Source of the DNA: Hyperoodon ampullatus
Taxonomy: Eukaryota; Chordata; Mammalia; Artiodactyla; Ziphiidae
Assembly: GCA_949752795.1 (NCBI GenBank)
Contig: CATKHW010000549.1
Location: 1-64,000 of the forward strand
Length of the DNA: 64,000 nt
Direction of reading: 5' to 3'
The notes beneath the pieces were generated by a model. The model was not told where the DNA came from. It did no database searches and was given only the letters and a program-made list of their open reading frames with translations. Shown here piece by piece: positions 12,160 through 26,051 of this stretch (the first letter of the stretch is position 1; each line of letters starts with the position of its first letter). Made by a program: the position numbers and the translations under genes.

Positions 12160-13893
12160 GCCACCCACCGGAAACCAGTATAAGTCCTGAACCAAAATTT
12201 TGGACTTGCGGTCAGCTCTCCAAAAACGAGTTGAAAAATGGAGCTCAGGGGCACAGCAATTCACAAACTGGCCGAGTAATAAAGGACAACTATCGTCCAA
12301 AAATCTGTTGAGGGAAGGCAACGAGGCGGACTTGAAAGCGAGGCAGAATAGCAGGAAACAGATTTCAAGAGGTACGTTGGAATCGCCTTTAAAGCACAGG
12401 AAGAGGGGCACAACTTCGAAAATGATGAACTTGGACAAAAAGGGCGTATGCGTTTTCTCCTGAATATATTCAGGAGAAAACGCATACGCCCTTTTTGGCC
12501 AAGCAAGCAAGCGGGCAATGCAAATCTGCACTACAAAGAAGTATCACTTCCCACCGGTCAAAAGGGACATCCACAAAATGTGTAAAAACCCGAAAGGCAA
12601 GACAGGCCCTGGAGAACAGGGAGCCTTGTTATGCTGATGGGCGGGATGTAAACTGCGAACTGCCTCTATGGAGGAGTGCATTGTGTTCCCTAAAACAAGT
12701 AAAGAACAGAGCTACAGAGCCAAGGGCACTTCCAGTCTAGGGAATATACCTTGGGAAAAATGAAAATCAATAAGACAGAGCCACCCCAAAATTTAGGGCT
12801 GCACTGCTTACAAGGACCTCAACTTGGGTACACCTTAAATATCCCAGGAAATATAAAAATGGTTCAAAAAATTGTCATACTTACGTACGATGGAATATCC
12901 CTCAGCCAGGAAATCAATGTCATAAGACCAGTAGCAGCAAAATGGGTGGATTCAGGTACGATGATTCTAAGTGAAATAAGTCACACAGTAAAAGAAACTT
13001 ATCATAAGATATCACTTATGAAGATCCTGTAAACATGGCTACACTTGAACTGAGTTAGGAAAGAGAACAGTGTCTCACATTTAGAAAACACTCTTATGCC
13101 TGCTTAAGGGGGAAGGAGAGGTGGGGTGATGCATAAAACCAGAGTTTGCTATAAGCACAGGTACCGTTCCAAAAACCAACTATGGAATAGACAAGACCTA
13201 CACCTTCCTCAGTGAAAGGGACTCAAAACCCCATATTTCCTGCAGAGGAATATATCTGACTAGTAAGAATCTTAAAACCTATGTATTGATATGTCTCCGT
13301 AAGGGAATCAAGTGTGTCTAGACTGGCATAAATATGGCAGCGAGAATCAGCTCAAACCCACTATAGAAAGGAATTTCAAAAACAAAACAAAAAAACTGGG
13401 AAATTCTTTACAATTCCTTCAGGGTCTCTGATGAAACCTGGAATGACCCTATCTACAATGACAGCTGGATGTGGCATAAGGCTGGACACTTGTGACTGAG
13501 AGGTTTGGTGAGATTGGGTGAGCAAATGCAGACCCTTTAAAGCAATAATGCATGGCACCCATTCCATGGGTCCCAACTCTCCAGGTTGAAGGGAATATTA
13601 CTACAGCTGTAACATGTATGGGAAACCTAGAGAACGGACACACTGAAATCTAAAGGTTTCTAAAACTCAACGAATAGTCCCTCTCCTGGTGCTCCGGTTT
13701 GACTTTCCATCTGCTTTACTATCTACCTCCCAACTTGGAGAGACAGCCCCTTTAACCTCCTGGTTCGCACAGGTTGCCAATTTGGCAGAGGTTGAAAGGG
13801 AAGAGGGACAACCAATGAGAGAGAAGCTGTTAGGCATTTGGACGGGCACATATCACTGTAATTTCCCGGCAAGAAGAATTAACAAATGTCTCA
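12160..13893 (+). repeat. Satellite monomer 8 (1,734 bp, class A)
   Basis: First class A monomer of the 5.2 kb trimer. Class A ends with three short changes: CACTGAAATCTAAAGG (near 13642), a three-base deletion in GGCAAGAAGAATT (near 13868), and one C fewer at the following ACCCACGGG. The palindrome centred at 12466/12467 has one mismatch in the left arm (TTGGACAAAAAG). The TATA-like block is mutated to CTATAGAAAGG near 13362. Confidence 0.94.
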
Positions 13894-15631
13894 GCCACCC
13901 ACGGGAACCAGTATAGGTCCTGAACCAAAATTTTGGACTTGCGGTCACCTCACCAAAAACGAGTTGAAAAATGGAGCTCAGGGGCACAGCAATTCACAAA
14001 CTGGCCGAGTAATAAAGGTCAACTATCGTACAAAAATCTCTTGAGGGAAGGCAACGAGGCGGACTTGAAAGCGAGGCAGAATAGCAGGAAAGAGATTTCA
14101 AGAGGTACGTTGGAATCGCCTTTAAAGCACAGGAAGAGGGGCACAACTTCGACAATGATGCACTTGGCCAAAAAGGGCGTATGCGTTTTCTCCTGAATAT
14201 ATTCAGGAGAAAACGCATATGCCCTTCTTGGCCAAGCAAGCAAGCGGGCAATGCAAATCTGCACTACAAAGAAGTATCAATTCCCACCGGTCAAAAGCGA
14301 CATCCACAAAATGTGTAAAAAACAGAAAGGCAAGACAGGCCCTGGAGAACTGGGAGCCTTGTTATGCTGATGGCCTGGATGTAAATTGCCAACTGCCTCT
14401 CTGGAGGAGTGCATTGTGTTCCCTAAAACAAGTAAACAACAGAGCTACAGAGCCAAGGGCACTTCCAGTCTAGGGAATATTCCTTGGGAAAACTGAAAAT
14501 CAATAAGACAGAGCCACCCCAAAATTTAGGGCTGCACTGCTTACAAGGACCTCAACTTGGGTACACCTTAAATATCCCAGGAAATATAAAAATGGTTCAA
14601 AAAATTGTGGTACTTACGTACGATGGAATATCCCTCAGCCATGAAATCAATGTCATAAGACCAGTAGCAGCAAAACGGGTGGATTCAGGTACGATGATTC
14701 TAAGTGATATAAGTCACACAGAAAAAGAACCTTATCATAAGATATCACATATGAAGATCCTGTAAACATGGCTACACTTGAACTGAGTTAGGAAAGAGAA
14801 CAGTGTCTCACATTTAGAAAACACTCTTATGCCTGCTTAAGGGGGAAGGAGAGGTGGGGTGATGCATAAAACCAGAGTGTGATATAAGCACAGGTACCGT
14901 TCCAAAAACCAACTATGGAATAGACAAGACCTACACCTTCCTCAGTGAAAGGGACTCAAAACCCCATATTTCCCGCAGAGGAATATATCTGACTAGTAAG
15001 AATCTTAAAACCTATGTATTGATATGTCTCCGTAAGGGAATCAAGTGTGTCTAGACTGGCATAAACATGGCAGCGAGAATTAGCTCAAACCCACTATAAA
15101 AAGGAATTTCAAAAACAAAACAAAAAAACTAGGAAATTCTTTACAATTCCTTCAGGGTCTCTGATGAAACCTGGAATGACCTTATCTACAATGACAGCTG
15201 GATGTGGCATAAGGAGGGACACTTGGGACTGAGACGATTGGTGAGATTGGGTGAGCAAATGCAGACCCTTTAAAGCACAAATGCCTGGCACCCATTCCAT
15301 GGGTCCCAACTCTCCAGGTTGAAGGGAATATTACTACAGTTATAACATGTACGGGAAACCTAGAGAACGGACACACTGTGAAATCGAAAGGTTTCTAAAA
15401 CTCAATGAACAGTCCCTCTCCTGGTGCTCCGGTTTGACTTTCCATCTGCTTTACTATCAACCTCCCAACTTAGAGAGACAGCCCCTTTAACCTCCTGGTT
15501 CGCACAGGTTGCCAATTTGGCAGAGGATGAAAGGGAAGAGGGAGAACCAATGAGAGATTAGCTGTTAGGCATTTGGACGGTCACATATCACTGTAATTTC
15601 CCGGCAGGAAGAAGAATTAACCAAAGTCTCA
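13894..15631 (+). repeat. Satellite monomer 9 (1,738 bp, class B)
   Basis: Class B in its 5' part is marked by CGGTCACCTCACC (near 13942), ATCGTACAAAAATCTCTTG and a right palindrome arm reading GCATATGCCCTTCTTGG. The palindrome is centred at 14199/14200 with two mismatches. The 3' part has AACTAGGAAATTC and GACCTTATCTAC. Confidence 0.94.
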
Positions 15632-17368
15632 GCCACCCACCGTGAACCAGTATAGGTCCTGAACCAAAGTTTTGGACTTGCGGTCAGCTCACCAAAAACG
15701 AGTTGAAAAATGGAGCTCAGGGGCACAGCAATTCACAAACTGGCCGAGTAATAAAGGACAACTATCATCCAAAAATCTGTTGAGGGAAGGCAACGAGGCG
15801 GACTTGAAAGCGAGGCAGAATAGCAGGAAACAGATTTCAAGAGGTACGTTGGAATTGCCTTTAAAGCACAGGAAGAGGTGCCCAACTTCGACAATGATGC
15901 ACTTGACCAAAAGGGCGTATGCGTTTTCTCCTGAATATATTCAGGAGAAAACACATACGCCCTTTTTGGCCAAGCAAGCAAGCGGGCAATGCAAATCTGC
16001 ACTACAAAGACGTATCACTTCCCACCGGTAAAAGGGACATCCACAAAATGTGTAAAATCCAGAAAGGCAAGACAGGCCCTGGAGAACAGGGAGCCTTGTT
16101 ATGCTGATGGGCGGGATGTAAATTGCCAACTGCCTCTCTGGAGGAGTGCATTGTGTTCCCTACTACAAGTAAACAACAGAGCTACAGAGCCAAGGGCACT
16201 TCCAGTCTAGGGAATATTCCTTGGGAAAACTGAAAATCAATAAGACAGAGCCACCCCAAAATTTAGGGCTGCACTGCTTACAAGGACCTCAACTTGGGTA
16301 CACCTTAAATATCCCAGGAAATATATAAATGGTTCAAAAAATTGTGGTACTTACGTACGATGGAATATCCCTCAGCCATGAAATCAATGTCATAAGACCA
16401 GTAGCAGCAAAATGGGTGGATTCAGGTACGATGATTCTAAGTGAAATAAGTCACACAGAAAAAGAAACTTATCAAAAGATATCACTTATGAAGATCCTGT
16501 ACACATGGCTACACTTGAACTGAGTTAGGAAAGAGAACAGTGTCTCACATTTAGAAAACACTCTTATGCCTGCTTAAGGGGGAAGGAGAGGTGGGGCGAT
16601 GCATAAAACCAGAGTTTGATATAAGCACAGGTACCGTTCCAAAAACCAACTATGGAATAGAAAAGACCTACACCTTCCCCAGTGAAAGGGACTCAAAACC
16701 CCATATTTCCCGCAGAGGAATATATCTGACTAGTAAGAATCTTAAAACCTATGTATTGATATGTCTCCGTAAGGGAATCAAGTGTGTCTAGACTGGCATA
16801 AACATGGCAGCGAGAATCAGCTCAAACCAAGTATAAAAAGGAATTTCAAAAACAAAATAAAAAAACTAGGAAATTCTTTTCAATTCCTTCAGGGTCTCTG
16901 ATGAAACCTGGAATGACCCTATCTACAACGACAGCTGGATGTGTCATAAGGCTGGACACTTGGGACTGAGAGGATTGGTGAGATTGGGTGAGCAAATGCA
17001 GACCCTTTAAAGCAATAATGCATGGCACCCATTCCATGGGTCCCAACTCTCCAGGTTGAAGGGAATATTACTACAGTTATAGCATGTACAGCAAACCTAG
17101 AGAACGGACACACTGTGAATACGAAAGGTTTCTAAAACTCAACGAATAGTCCCTCTCCTGGTGCTCCGGTTTGACATTCCATCTGCTTTACTATCAACCT
17201 CCCAACTTGGAGAGAAAGCCCCTTTAACCTCCTGGTTCGCACAGGTTGCCAATTTGGCAGAGGATGAAAGGGAAGTGGGAGAACCAATGAGAGAGTAGCT
17301 GTTAGGCATTTGGACGGGCACATATCACTGTAATTTCCCGGCAGGAAGAAGAATTAACCAAAGTCTCA
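15632..17368 (+). repeat. Satellite monomer 10 (1,737 bp, class C)
   Basis: The left palindrome arm is one A short and carries CTTGACC; the right arm has AACACAT. Other C marks are GGTAAAAGGG after the palindrome, ATATATAAATGG near 16320 (which closes the frame open in other classes), GGTGGGGCGATGC near 16592 and AGCATGTACAGC near 17082. Confidence 0.94.
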
Positions 17369-19103
17369 GCCACCCACCGGGAACCAGTATAAGTCCTGAA
17401 CCAAAATTTTGGACTTGCGGTCAGCTCACCAAAAACGAGTAGAAAAATGGAGCTCAGGTGCACAGCAATTCACAAACAGGCAGAGTAATAAAGGACAACT
17501 ATCGTCCAAAAATCTGTTGAGGGAAGGCAACGAGGCGGACTTGAAAGCGAGGCAGAATAGCAGGAAACAGATTTCAAGAGGTACGTTGGAATCGCCTTTA
17601 AAGCACAGGAAGAGGGGCACAACTTCGACAATGATGCACTTGGCCAAAATGGGCATATGCGTTTTCTCCTGAATATATTCAGGAGAAAACGCATACGCCC
17701 TTTTTGGCCAAGCAAGCAAGCGGGCAATGCAAATCTGCACTACAAAGAAGTATCACTTCCCACCGGTCAAAAGGGACAACCACAAAATGTGTAAAAACCC
17801 GAAAGGCAAGACAGGCCCTGGAGAACAGGGAGCCTTGTTATGCTGATGGGCGGGATGTAAACTGCGAACTGCCTCTATGGAGGAGTGCATTGTGTTCCCT
17901 AAAACAAGTAAAGAACAGAGCTACAGAGCCAAGGGCACTTCCAGTCTAGGGAATATACCTTGGGAAAAATGAAAATCAATAAGACAGAGCCACCCCAAAA
18001 TTTAGGGCTGCACTGCTTACAAGGACCTCAACTTGGGTACACCTTAAATATCTCAGGAAATATAAAAATGGTTCAAAAAATTGTCATACTTACGTACGAT
18101 GGAATATCCCTCAGCCATGAAATCAATGTCATAAGACCAGTAGCAGCAAAATGGGTGGATTCAGGTACGATGATTCTAAGTGAAATAAGTCACACAGTAA
18201 AAGAAACTTATCATAAGATATCACTTATGAAGATCCTGTAAACATGGCTACACTTGAACTGAGTTAGGAAAGAAAACAGTGTCTCACATTTAGAAAACAC
18301 ACTTGTGCCTGCTTAACGGGGAAGGAGAGGTGGGGTGATGCATAAAACCAGAGTTTGATATAAGCACAGGTACCGTTCCAAAAACCAACTATGGAATAGA
18401 CAAGACCTACACCTTCCTCAGTGAAAGGGACTCAAAACCCCATATTTCCTGCAGAGGAATATATCTGACTAGTAAGAATCTTAAAACCTATGTATTGATA
18501 TGTCTCCGTAAGGGAATCAAGTGTGTCTAGACTGGCATAAATATGGCAGCGAGAATCAGCTCAAACCCACTATAAAAAGGAATTTCAAAAACAAAACAAA
18601 AAAAACTGGGAAATTCTTTACAATTCCTTCAGGGTCTCTGATGAAACCTGGAATGACCCTATCTACAATGACAGCTGGATGTGGCATAAGGCTGGACACT
18701 TGTGACTGAGAGGTTTGGTGAGATTGGGTGAGCAAATGCAGACCCTTTAAAGCAATAATGCATGGCACCCATTCCATGGGTCCCAACTCTCCAGGTTGAA
18801 GGGAATATTACTACAGCTGTAACATGTATGGGAAACCTAGAGAACGGACACACTGAAATCTAAAGGTTTCTAAAACTCAACGAATAGTCCCTCTCCTGGT
18901 GCTCCGGTTTGACTTTCCATCTGCTTTACTATCTACCTCCCAACTTGGAGAGACAGCCCCTTTAACCTCCTGGTTCGCACAGGTTGCCAATTTGGCAGAG
19001 GTTGAAAGGGAAGAGGGACAACCAATGAGAGAGAAGCTGTTAGGCATTTGGACGGGCACATATCACTGTAATTTCCCGGCAAGAAGAATTAACAAATGTC
19101 TCA
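17369..19103 (+). repeat. Satellite monomer 11 (1,735 bp, class A)
   Basis: The left palindrome arm (centre 17675/17676) reads AAAATGGGCATATGCG, giving two mismatches. Private to this copy and its duplicate, monomer 14: ACAAACAGGCAGAGTAA (near 17471), CTCAGGTGCACAGC and GCTTAACGGGG (near 18312). No difference from monomer 14 was found. Confidence 0.94.
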
Positions 19104-20841
19104 GCCACCCACGGGAACCAGTATAGGTCCTGAACCAAAATTTTGGACTTGCGGTCACCTCACCAAAAACGAGTTGAAAAATGGAGCTCAGGGGCACAGC
19201 AATTCACAAACTGGCCGAGTAATAAAGGTCAACTATCGTACAAAAATCTCTTGAGGGAAGGCAACGAGGCGGACTTGAAAGCGAGGCAGAATAGCAGGAA
19301 AGAGATTTCAAGAGGTACGTTGGAATCGCCTTTAAAGCACAGGAAGAGGGGCACAACTTCGACAATGATGCACTTGGCCAAAAAGGGCGTATGCGTTTTC
19401 TCCTGAATATATTCAGGAGAAAACGCATATGCCCTTCTTGGCCAAGCAAGCAAGCGGGCAATGCAAATCTGCACTACAAAGAAGTATCAATTCCCACCGG
19501 TCAAAAGCGACATCCACAAAATGTGTAAAAAACAGAAAGGCAAGACAGGCCCTGGAGAACTGGGAGCCTTGTTATGCTGATGGGCTGGATGTAAATTGCC
19601 AACTGCCTCTCTGGAGGAGTGCATTGTGTTCCCTAAAACAAGTAAACAACAGAGCTACAGAGCCAAGGGCACTTCCAGTCTAGGGAATATTCCTTGGGAA
19701 AACTGAAAATCAATAAGACAGAGCCACCCCAAAATTTAGGGCTGCACTGCTTACAAGGACCTCAACTTGGGTACACCTTAAATATCCCAGGAAATATAAA
19801 AATGGTTCAGAAAATTGCAGTACTTACGTACGATGGAATATCCCTCAGCCATGAAATCAATGTCATAAGACCAGTAGCAGCAAAATGGGTGGATTCAGGT
19901 ACGATGATTCTAAGTGAAATAAGTCACACAGAAAAAGAACCTTATCATAAGATATCACTTATGAAGATCCTGTAAACATGGCTACACTTGAACTGAGTTA
20001 GGAAAGAGAACAGTGTCTCACATTTAGAAAACACTCTTATGCCTGCTTAAGGGGGAAGGAGAGGTGGGGTGATGCATAAAACCAGAGTGTGATATAAGCA
20101 CAGGTACCGTTCCAAAAACCAACTATGGAATAGACAAGACCTACACCTTCCTCAGTGAAAGGGACTCAAAACCCCATATTTCCCTCAGAGGAATATATCT
20201 GACTAGTAAGAATCTTAAAACCTATGTATTGATATGTCTCCGTAAGGGAATCAAGTGTGTCTAGACTGGCATAAACATGGCAGCGAGAATTAGCTCAAAC
20301 CCACTATAAAAAGGAATTTCAAAAACAAAACAAAAAAACTAGGAAATTCTTTACTATTCCTTCAGGGTCTCTGATGAAACCTGGAATGACCTTATCTACA
20401 ATGACAGCTGGATGTGGCATAAGGAGGGACACTTGGGACTGACACGATTGGTGAGATTGGGTGAGCAAATGCAGACCCTTTAAAGCACAAATGCCTGGCA
20501 CCCATTCCATGGGTCCCAACTCTCCAGGTTGAAGGGAATATTACTACAGTTATAACATGTACGGGAAACCTAGAGAACGGACACACTGTGAAATCGAAAG
20601 GTTTCTAAAACTCAATGAACAGTCCCTCTCCTGGTGCTCCGGTTTGACTTTCCATCTGCTTTACTATCAACCTCCCAACTTAGAGAGACAGCCCCTTTAA
20701 CCTCCTGGTTCGCACAGGTTGCCAATTTGGCAGAGGATGAAAGGGAAGAGGGAGAACCAATGAGAGATTAGCTGTTAGGCATTTGGACGGTCACATATCA
20801 CTGTAATTTCCCGGCAGGAAGAAGAATTAACCAAAGTCTCA
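19104..20841 (+). repeat. Satellite monomer 12 (1,738 bp, class B)
   Basis: Carries the full set of class B marks, with the palindrome centred at 19409/19410. It matches monomer 15 in every segment checked up to 20727; the first difference is T at 20728 versus C at 25938. Confidence 0.94.
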
Positions 20842-22578
20842 GCCACCCACCGTGAACCAGTATAGGTCCTGAACCAAAGTTTTGGACTTGCGGTCAGCTC
20901 ACCAAAAACGAGTTGAAAAATGGAGCTCAGGGGCACAGCAATTCACAAACTGGCCGAGTAATAAAGGACAACTATCATCCAAAAATCTGTTGAGGGAAGG
21001 CAACGAGGCGGACTTGAAAGCGAGGCAGAATAGCAGGAAACAGATTTCAAGAGGTACGTTGGAATTGCCTTTAAAGCACAGGAAGAGGTGCACAACTTCG
21101 ACAATGATGCACTTGGCCAAAAGGGCGTATGCGTTTTCTCCTGAATATATTCAGGAGAAAACACATACGCCCTTTTTGGCCAAGCAAGCAAGCGGGCAAT
21201 GCAAATCTGCACTACAAAGACGTATCACTTCCCACCGGTAAAAGGGACATCCACAAAATGTGTAAAATCCAGAAAGGCAAGACAGGCCCTGGAGAACAGG
21301 GAGCCTTGTTATGCTGATGGGCGGGATGTAAATTGCCAACTGCCTCTCTGGAGGAGTGCATTGTGTTCCCTACTACAAGTAAACAACAGAGCTACAGAGC
21401 CAAGGGCACTTCCAGTCTAGGGAATATTCCTTGGGAAAACTGAAAATCAATAAGACAGAGCCACCCCAAAATTTAGGGCTGCACTGCTTACAAGGACCTC
21501 AACTTGGGTACACCTTAAATATCCCAGGAAATATATAAATGGTTCAAAAAATTGTGGTACTTACGTACGATGGAATATCCCTCAGCCATGAAATCAATGT
21601 CATAAGACCAGTAGCAGCAAAATGGGTGGATTCAGGTACGATGATTCTAAGTGAAATAAGTCACACAGAAAAAGAAACTTATCAAAAGATATCACTTATG
21701 AAGATCCTGTACACATGGCTACACTTGAACTGAGTTAGGAAAGAGAACAGTGTCTCACATTTAGAAAACACTCTTATGCCTGCTTAAGGGGGAAGGAGAG
21801 GTGGGGCGATGCATAAAACCAGAGTTTGATATAAGCACAGGTACCGTTCCAAAAACCAACTATGGAATAGAAAAGACCTACACCTTCCCCAGTGAAAGGG
21901 ACTCAAAACCCCATATTTCCCGCAGAGGAATATATCTGACTAGTAAGAATCTTAAAACCTATGTATTGATATGTCTCCGTAAGGGAATCAAGTGTGTCTA
22001 GACTGGCATAAACATGGCAGCGAGAATCAGCTCAAACCAAGTATAAAAAGGAATTTCAAAAACAAAATAAAAAAACTAGGAAATTCTTTTCAATTCCTTC
22101 AGGGTCTCTGATGAAACCTGGAATGACCCTATCTACAACGACAGCTGGATGTGTCATAAGGCTGGACACTTGGGACTGAGAGGATTGGTGAGATTGGGTG
22201 AGCAAATGCAGACCCTTTAAAGCAATAATGCATGGCACCCATTCCATGGGTCCCAACTCTCCAGGTTGAAGGGAATATTACTACAGTTATAGCATGTACA
22301 GCAAACCTAGAGAACGGACACACTGTGAATACGAAAGGTTTCTAAAACTCAACGAATAGTCCCTCTCCTGGTGCTCCGGTTTGACATTCCATCTGCTTTA
22401 CTATCAACCTCCCAACTTGGAGAGAAAGCCCCTTTAACCTCCTGGTTCGCACAGGTTGCCAATTTGGCAGAGGATGAAAGGGAAGTGGGAGAACCAATGA
22501 GAGAGTAGCTGTTAGGCATTTGGACGGGCACATATCACTGTAATTTCCCGGCAGGAAGAAGAATTAACCAAAGTCTCA
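20842..22578 (+). repeat. Satellite monomer 13 (1,737 bp, class C)
   Basis: Carries all class C marks. The left arm is one A short, with the palindrome centred at 21147/21148. It differs from monomer 10 near the left arm (GTGCACAAC versus GTGCCCAAC; CTTGGCC versus CTTGACC) and is otherwise the same from 21117 onward as far as I could compare. Confidence 0.94.
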
Positions 22579-24313
22579 GCCACCCACCGGGAACCAGTAT
22601 AAGTCCTGAACCAAAATTTTGGACTTGCGGTCAGCTCACCAAAAACGAGTAGAAAAATGGAGCTCAGGTGCACAGCAATTCACAAACAGGCAGAGTAATA
22701 AAGGACAACTATCGTCCAAAAATCTGTTGAGGGAAGGCAACGAGGCGGACTTGAAAGCGAGGCAGAATAGCAGGAAACAGATTTCAAGAGGTACGTTGGA
22801 ATCGCCTTTAAAGCACAGGAAGAGGGGCACAACTTCGACAATGATGCACTTGGCCAAAATGGGCATATGCGTTTTCTCCTGAATATATTCAGGAGAAAAC
22901 GCATACGCCCTTTTTGGCCAAGCAAGCAAGCGGGCAATGCAAATCTGCACTACAAAGAAGTATCACTTCCCACCGGTCAAAAGGGACAACCACAAAATGT
23001 GTAAAAACCCGAAAGGCAAGACAGGCCCTGGAGAACAGGGAGCCTTGTTATGCTGATGGGCGGGATGTAAACTGCGAACTGCCTCTATGGAGGAGTGCAT
23101 TGTGTTCCCTAAAACAAGTAAAGAACAGAGCTACAGAGCCAAGGGCACTTCCAGTCTAGGGAATATACCTTGGGAAAAATGAAAATCAATAAGACAGAGC
23201 CACCCCAAAATTTAGGGCTGCACTGCTTACAAGGACCTCAACTTGGGTACACCTTAAATATCTCAGGAAATATAAAAATGGTTCAAAAAATTGTCATACT
23301 TACGTACGATGGAATATCCCTCAGCCATGAAATCAATGTCATAAGACCAGTAGCAGCAAAATGGGTGGATTCAGGTACGATGATTCTAAGTGAAATAAGT
23401 CACACAGTAAAAGAAACTTATCATAAGATATCACTTATGAAGATCCTGTAAACATGGCTACACTTGAACTGAGTTAGGAAAGAAAACAGTGTCTCACATT
23501 TAGAAAACACACTTGTGCCTGCTTAACGGGGAAGGAGAGGTGGGGTGATGCATAAAACCAGAGTTTGATATAAGCACAGGTACCGTTCCAAAAACCAACT
23601 ATGGAATAGACAAGACCTACACCTTCCTCAGTGAAAGGGACTCAAAACCCCATATTTCCTGCAGAGGAATATATCTGACTAGTAAGAATCTTAAAACCTA
23701 TGTATTGATATGTCTCCGTAAGGGAATCAAGTGTGTCTAGACTGGCATAAATATGGCAGCGAGAATCAGCTCAAACCCACTATAAAAAGGAATTTCAAAA
23801 ACAAAACAAAAAAAACTGGGAAATTCTTTACAATTCCTTCAGGGTCTCTGATGAAACCTGGAATGACCCTATCTACAATGACAGCTGGATGTGGCATAAG
23901 GCTGGACACTTGTGACTGAGAGGTTTGGTGAGATTGGGTGAGCAAATGCAGACCCTTTAAAGCAATAATGCATGGCACCCATTCCATGGGTCCCAACTCT
24001 CCAGGTTGAAGGGAATATTACTACAGCTGTAACATGTATGGGAAACCTAGAGAACGGACACACTGAAATCTAAAGGTTTCTAAAACTCAACGAATAGTCC
24101 CTCTCCTGGTGCTCCGGTTTGACTTTCCATCTGCTTTACTATCTACCTCCCAACTTGGAGAGACAGCCCCTTTAACCTCCTGGTTCGCACAGGTTGCCAA
24201 TTTGGCAGAGGTTGAAAGGGAAGAGGGACAACCAATGAGAGAGAAGCTGTTAGGCATTTGGACGGGCACATATCACTGTAATTTCCCGGCAAGAAGAATT
24301 AACAAATGTCTCA
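22579..24313 (+). repeat. Satellite monomer 14 (1,735 bp, class A)
   Basis: Appears base-for-base equal to monomer 11, 5,210 bp upstream, including rare changes such as GCTTAACGGGG near 23522 and the eight-A run near 23808. The palindrome is centred at 22885/22886. Confidence 0.94.
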
Positions 24314-26051
24314 GCCACCCACGGGAACCAGTATAGGTCCTGAACCAAAATTTTGGACTTGCGGTCACCTCACCAAAAACGAGTTGAAAAATGGAGCTCA
24401 GGGGCACAGCAATTCACAAACTGGCCGAGTAATAAAGGTCAACTATCGTACAAAAATCTCTTGAGGGAAGGCAACGAGGCGGACTTGAAAGCGAGGCAGA
24501 ATAGCAGGAAAGAGATTTCAAGAGGTACGTTGGAATCGCCTTTAAAGCACAGGAAGAGGGGCACAACTTCGACAATGATGCACTTGGCCAAAAAGGGCGT
24601 ATGCGTTTTCTCCTGAATATATTCAGGAGAAAACGCATATGCCCTTCTTGGCCAAGCAAGCAAGCGGGCAATGCAAATCTGCACTACAAAGAAGTATCAA
24701 TTCCCACCGGTCAAAAGCGACATCCACAAAATGTGTAAAAAACAGAAAGGCAAGACAGGCCCTGGAGAACTGGGAGCCTTGTTATGCTGATGGGCTGGAT
24801 GTAAATTGCCAACTGCCTCTCTGGAGGAGTGCATTGTGTTCCCTAAAACAAGTAAACAACAGAGCTACAGAGCCAAGGGCACTTCCAGTCTAGGGAATAT
24901 TCCTTGGGAAAACTGAAAATCAATAAGACAGAGCCACCCCAAAATTTAGGGCTGCACTGCTTACAAGGACCTCAACTTGGGTACACCTTAAATATCCCAG
25001 GAAATATAAAAATGGTTCAGAAAATTGCAGTACTTACGTACGATGGAATATCCCTCAGCCATGAAATCAATGTCATAAGACCAGTAGCAGCAAAATGGGT
25101 GGATTCAGGTACGATGATTCTAAGTGAAATAAGTCACACAGAAAAAGAACCTTATCATAAGATATCACTTATGAAGATCCTGTAAACATGGCTACACTTG
25201 AACTGAGTTAGGAAAGAGAACAGTGTCTCACATTTAGAAAACACTCTTATGCCTGCTTAAGGGGGAAGGAGAGGTGGGGTGATGCATAAAACCAGAGTGT
25301 GATATAAGCACAGGTACCGTTCCAAAAACCAACTATGGAATAGACAAGACCTACACCTTCCTCAGTGAAAGGGACTCAAAACCCCATATTTCCCTCAGAG
25401 GAATATATCTGACTAGTAAGAATCTTAAAACCTATGTATTGATATGTCTCCGTAAGGGAATCAAGTGTGTCTAGACTGGCATAAACATGGCAGCGAGAAT
25501 TAGCTCAAACCCACTATAAAAAGGAATTTCAAAAACAAAACAAAAAAACTAGGAAATTCTTTACTATTCCTTCAGGGTCTCTGATGAAACCTGGAATGAC
25601 CTTATCTACAATGACAGCTGGATGTGGCATAAGGAGGGACACTTGGGACTGACACGATTGGTGAGATTGGGTGAGCAAATGCAGACCCTTTAAAGCACAA
25701 ATGCCTGGCACCCATTCCATGGGTCCCAACTCTCCAGGTTGAAGGGAATATTACTACAGTTATAACATGTACGGGAAACCTAGAGAACGGACACACTGTG
25801 AAATCGAAAGGTTTCTAAAACTCAATGAACAGTCCCTCTCCTGGTGCTCCGGTTTGACTTTCCATCTGCTTTACTATCAACCTCCCAACTTAGAGAGACA
25901 GCCCCTTTAACCTCCTGGTTCGCACAGGTTGCCAATTCGGCAGAGGATGAAAGGGAAGAGGGAGAACCAATGAGAGATTAGCTGTTAGGCATTTGGACGG
26001 TCACATATCACTGTAATTTCCCGGCAGGAAGAAGAATTAACCAAAGTCTCA
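24314..26051 (+). repeat. Satellite monomer 15 (1,738 bp, class B)
   Basis: Class B, palindrome centred at 24619/24620. It shares with monomer 12 the rare TTTACTATTCC (near 25560) and GACTGACACG (near 25650). Its 3' end begins to differ from monomer 12 at 25938. Confidence 0.94.

Larger units (their letters stand above)
12160..17368 (+). repeat. Trimeric higher-order repeat 1, copy 1 (A-B-C, 5,209 bp)
   Basis: Monomers 8, 9 and 10 carry class marks A, B and C that recur in the same order in the next two copies. Copy 1 differs from copy 2 by scattered substitutions, for example CTGGCCGAG versus CAGGCAGAG in the A monomer and GGCCTGGATG versus GGGCTGGATG in the B monomer. Confidence 0.92.
17369..22578 (+). 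repeat. Trimeric higher-order repeat 1, copy 2 (5,210 bp)
   Basis: Monomers 11-13. From 15907 to 20727 I found no difference from the sequence 5,210 bp downstream. This tract spans most of C monomer 10, all of A monomer 11 and most of B monomer 12. Confidence 0.93.
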
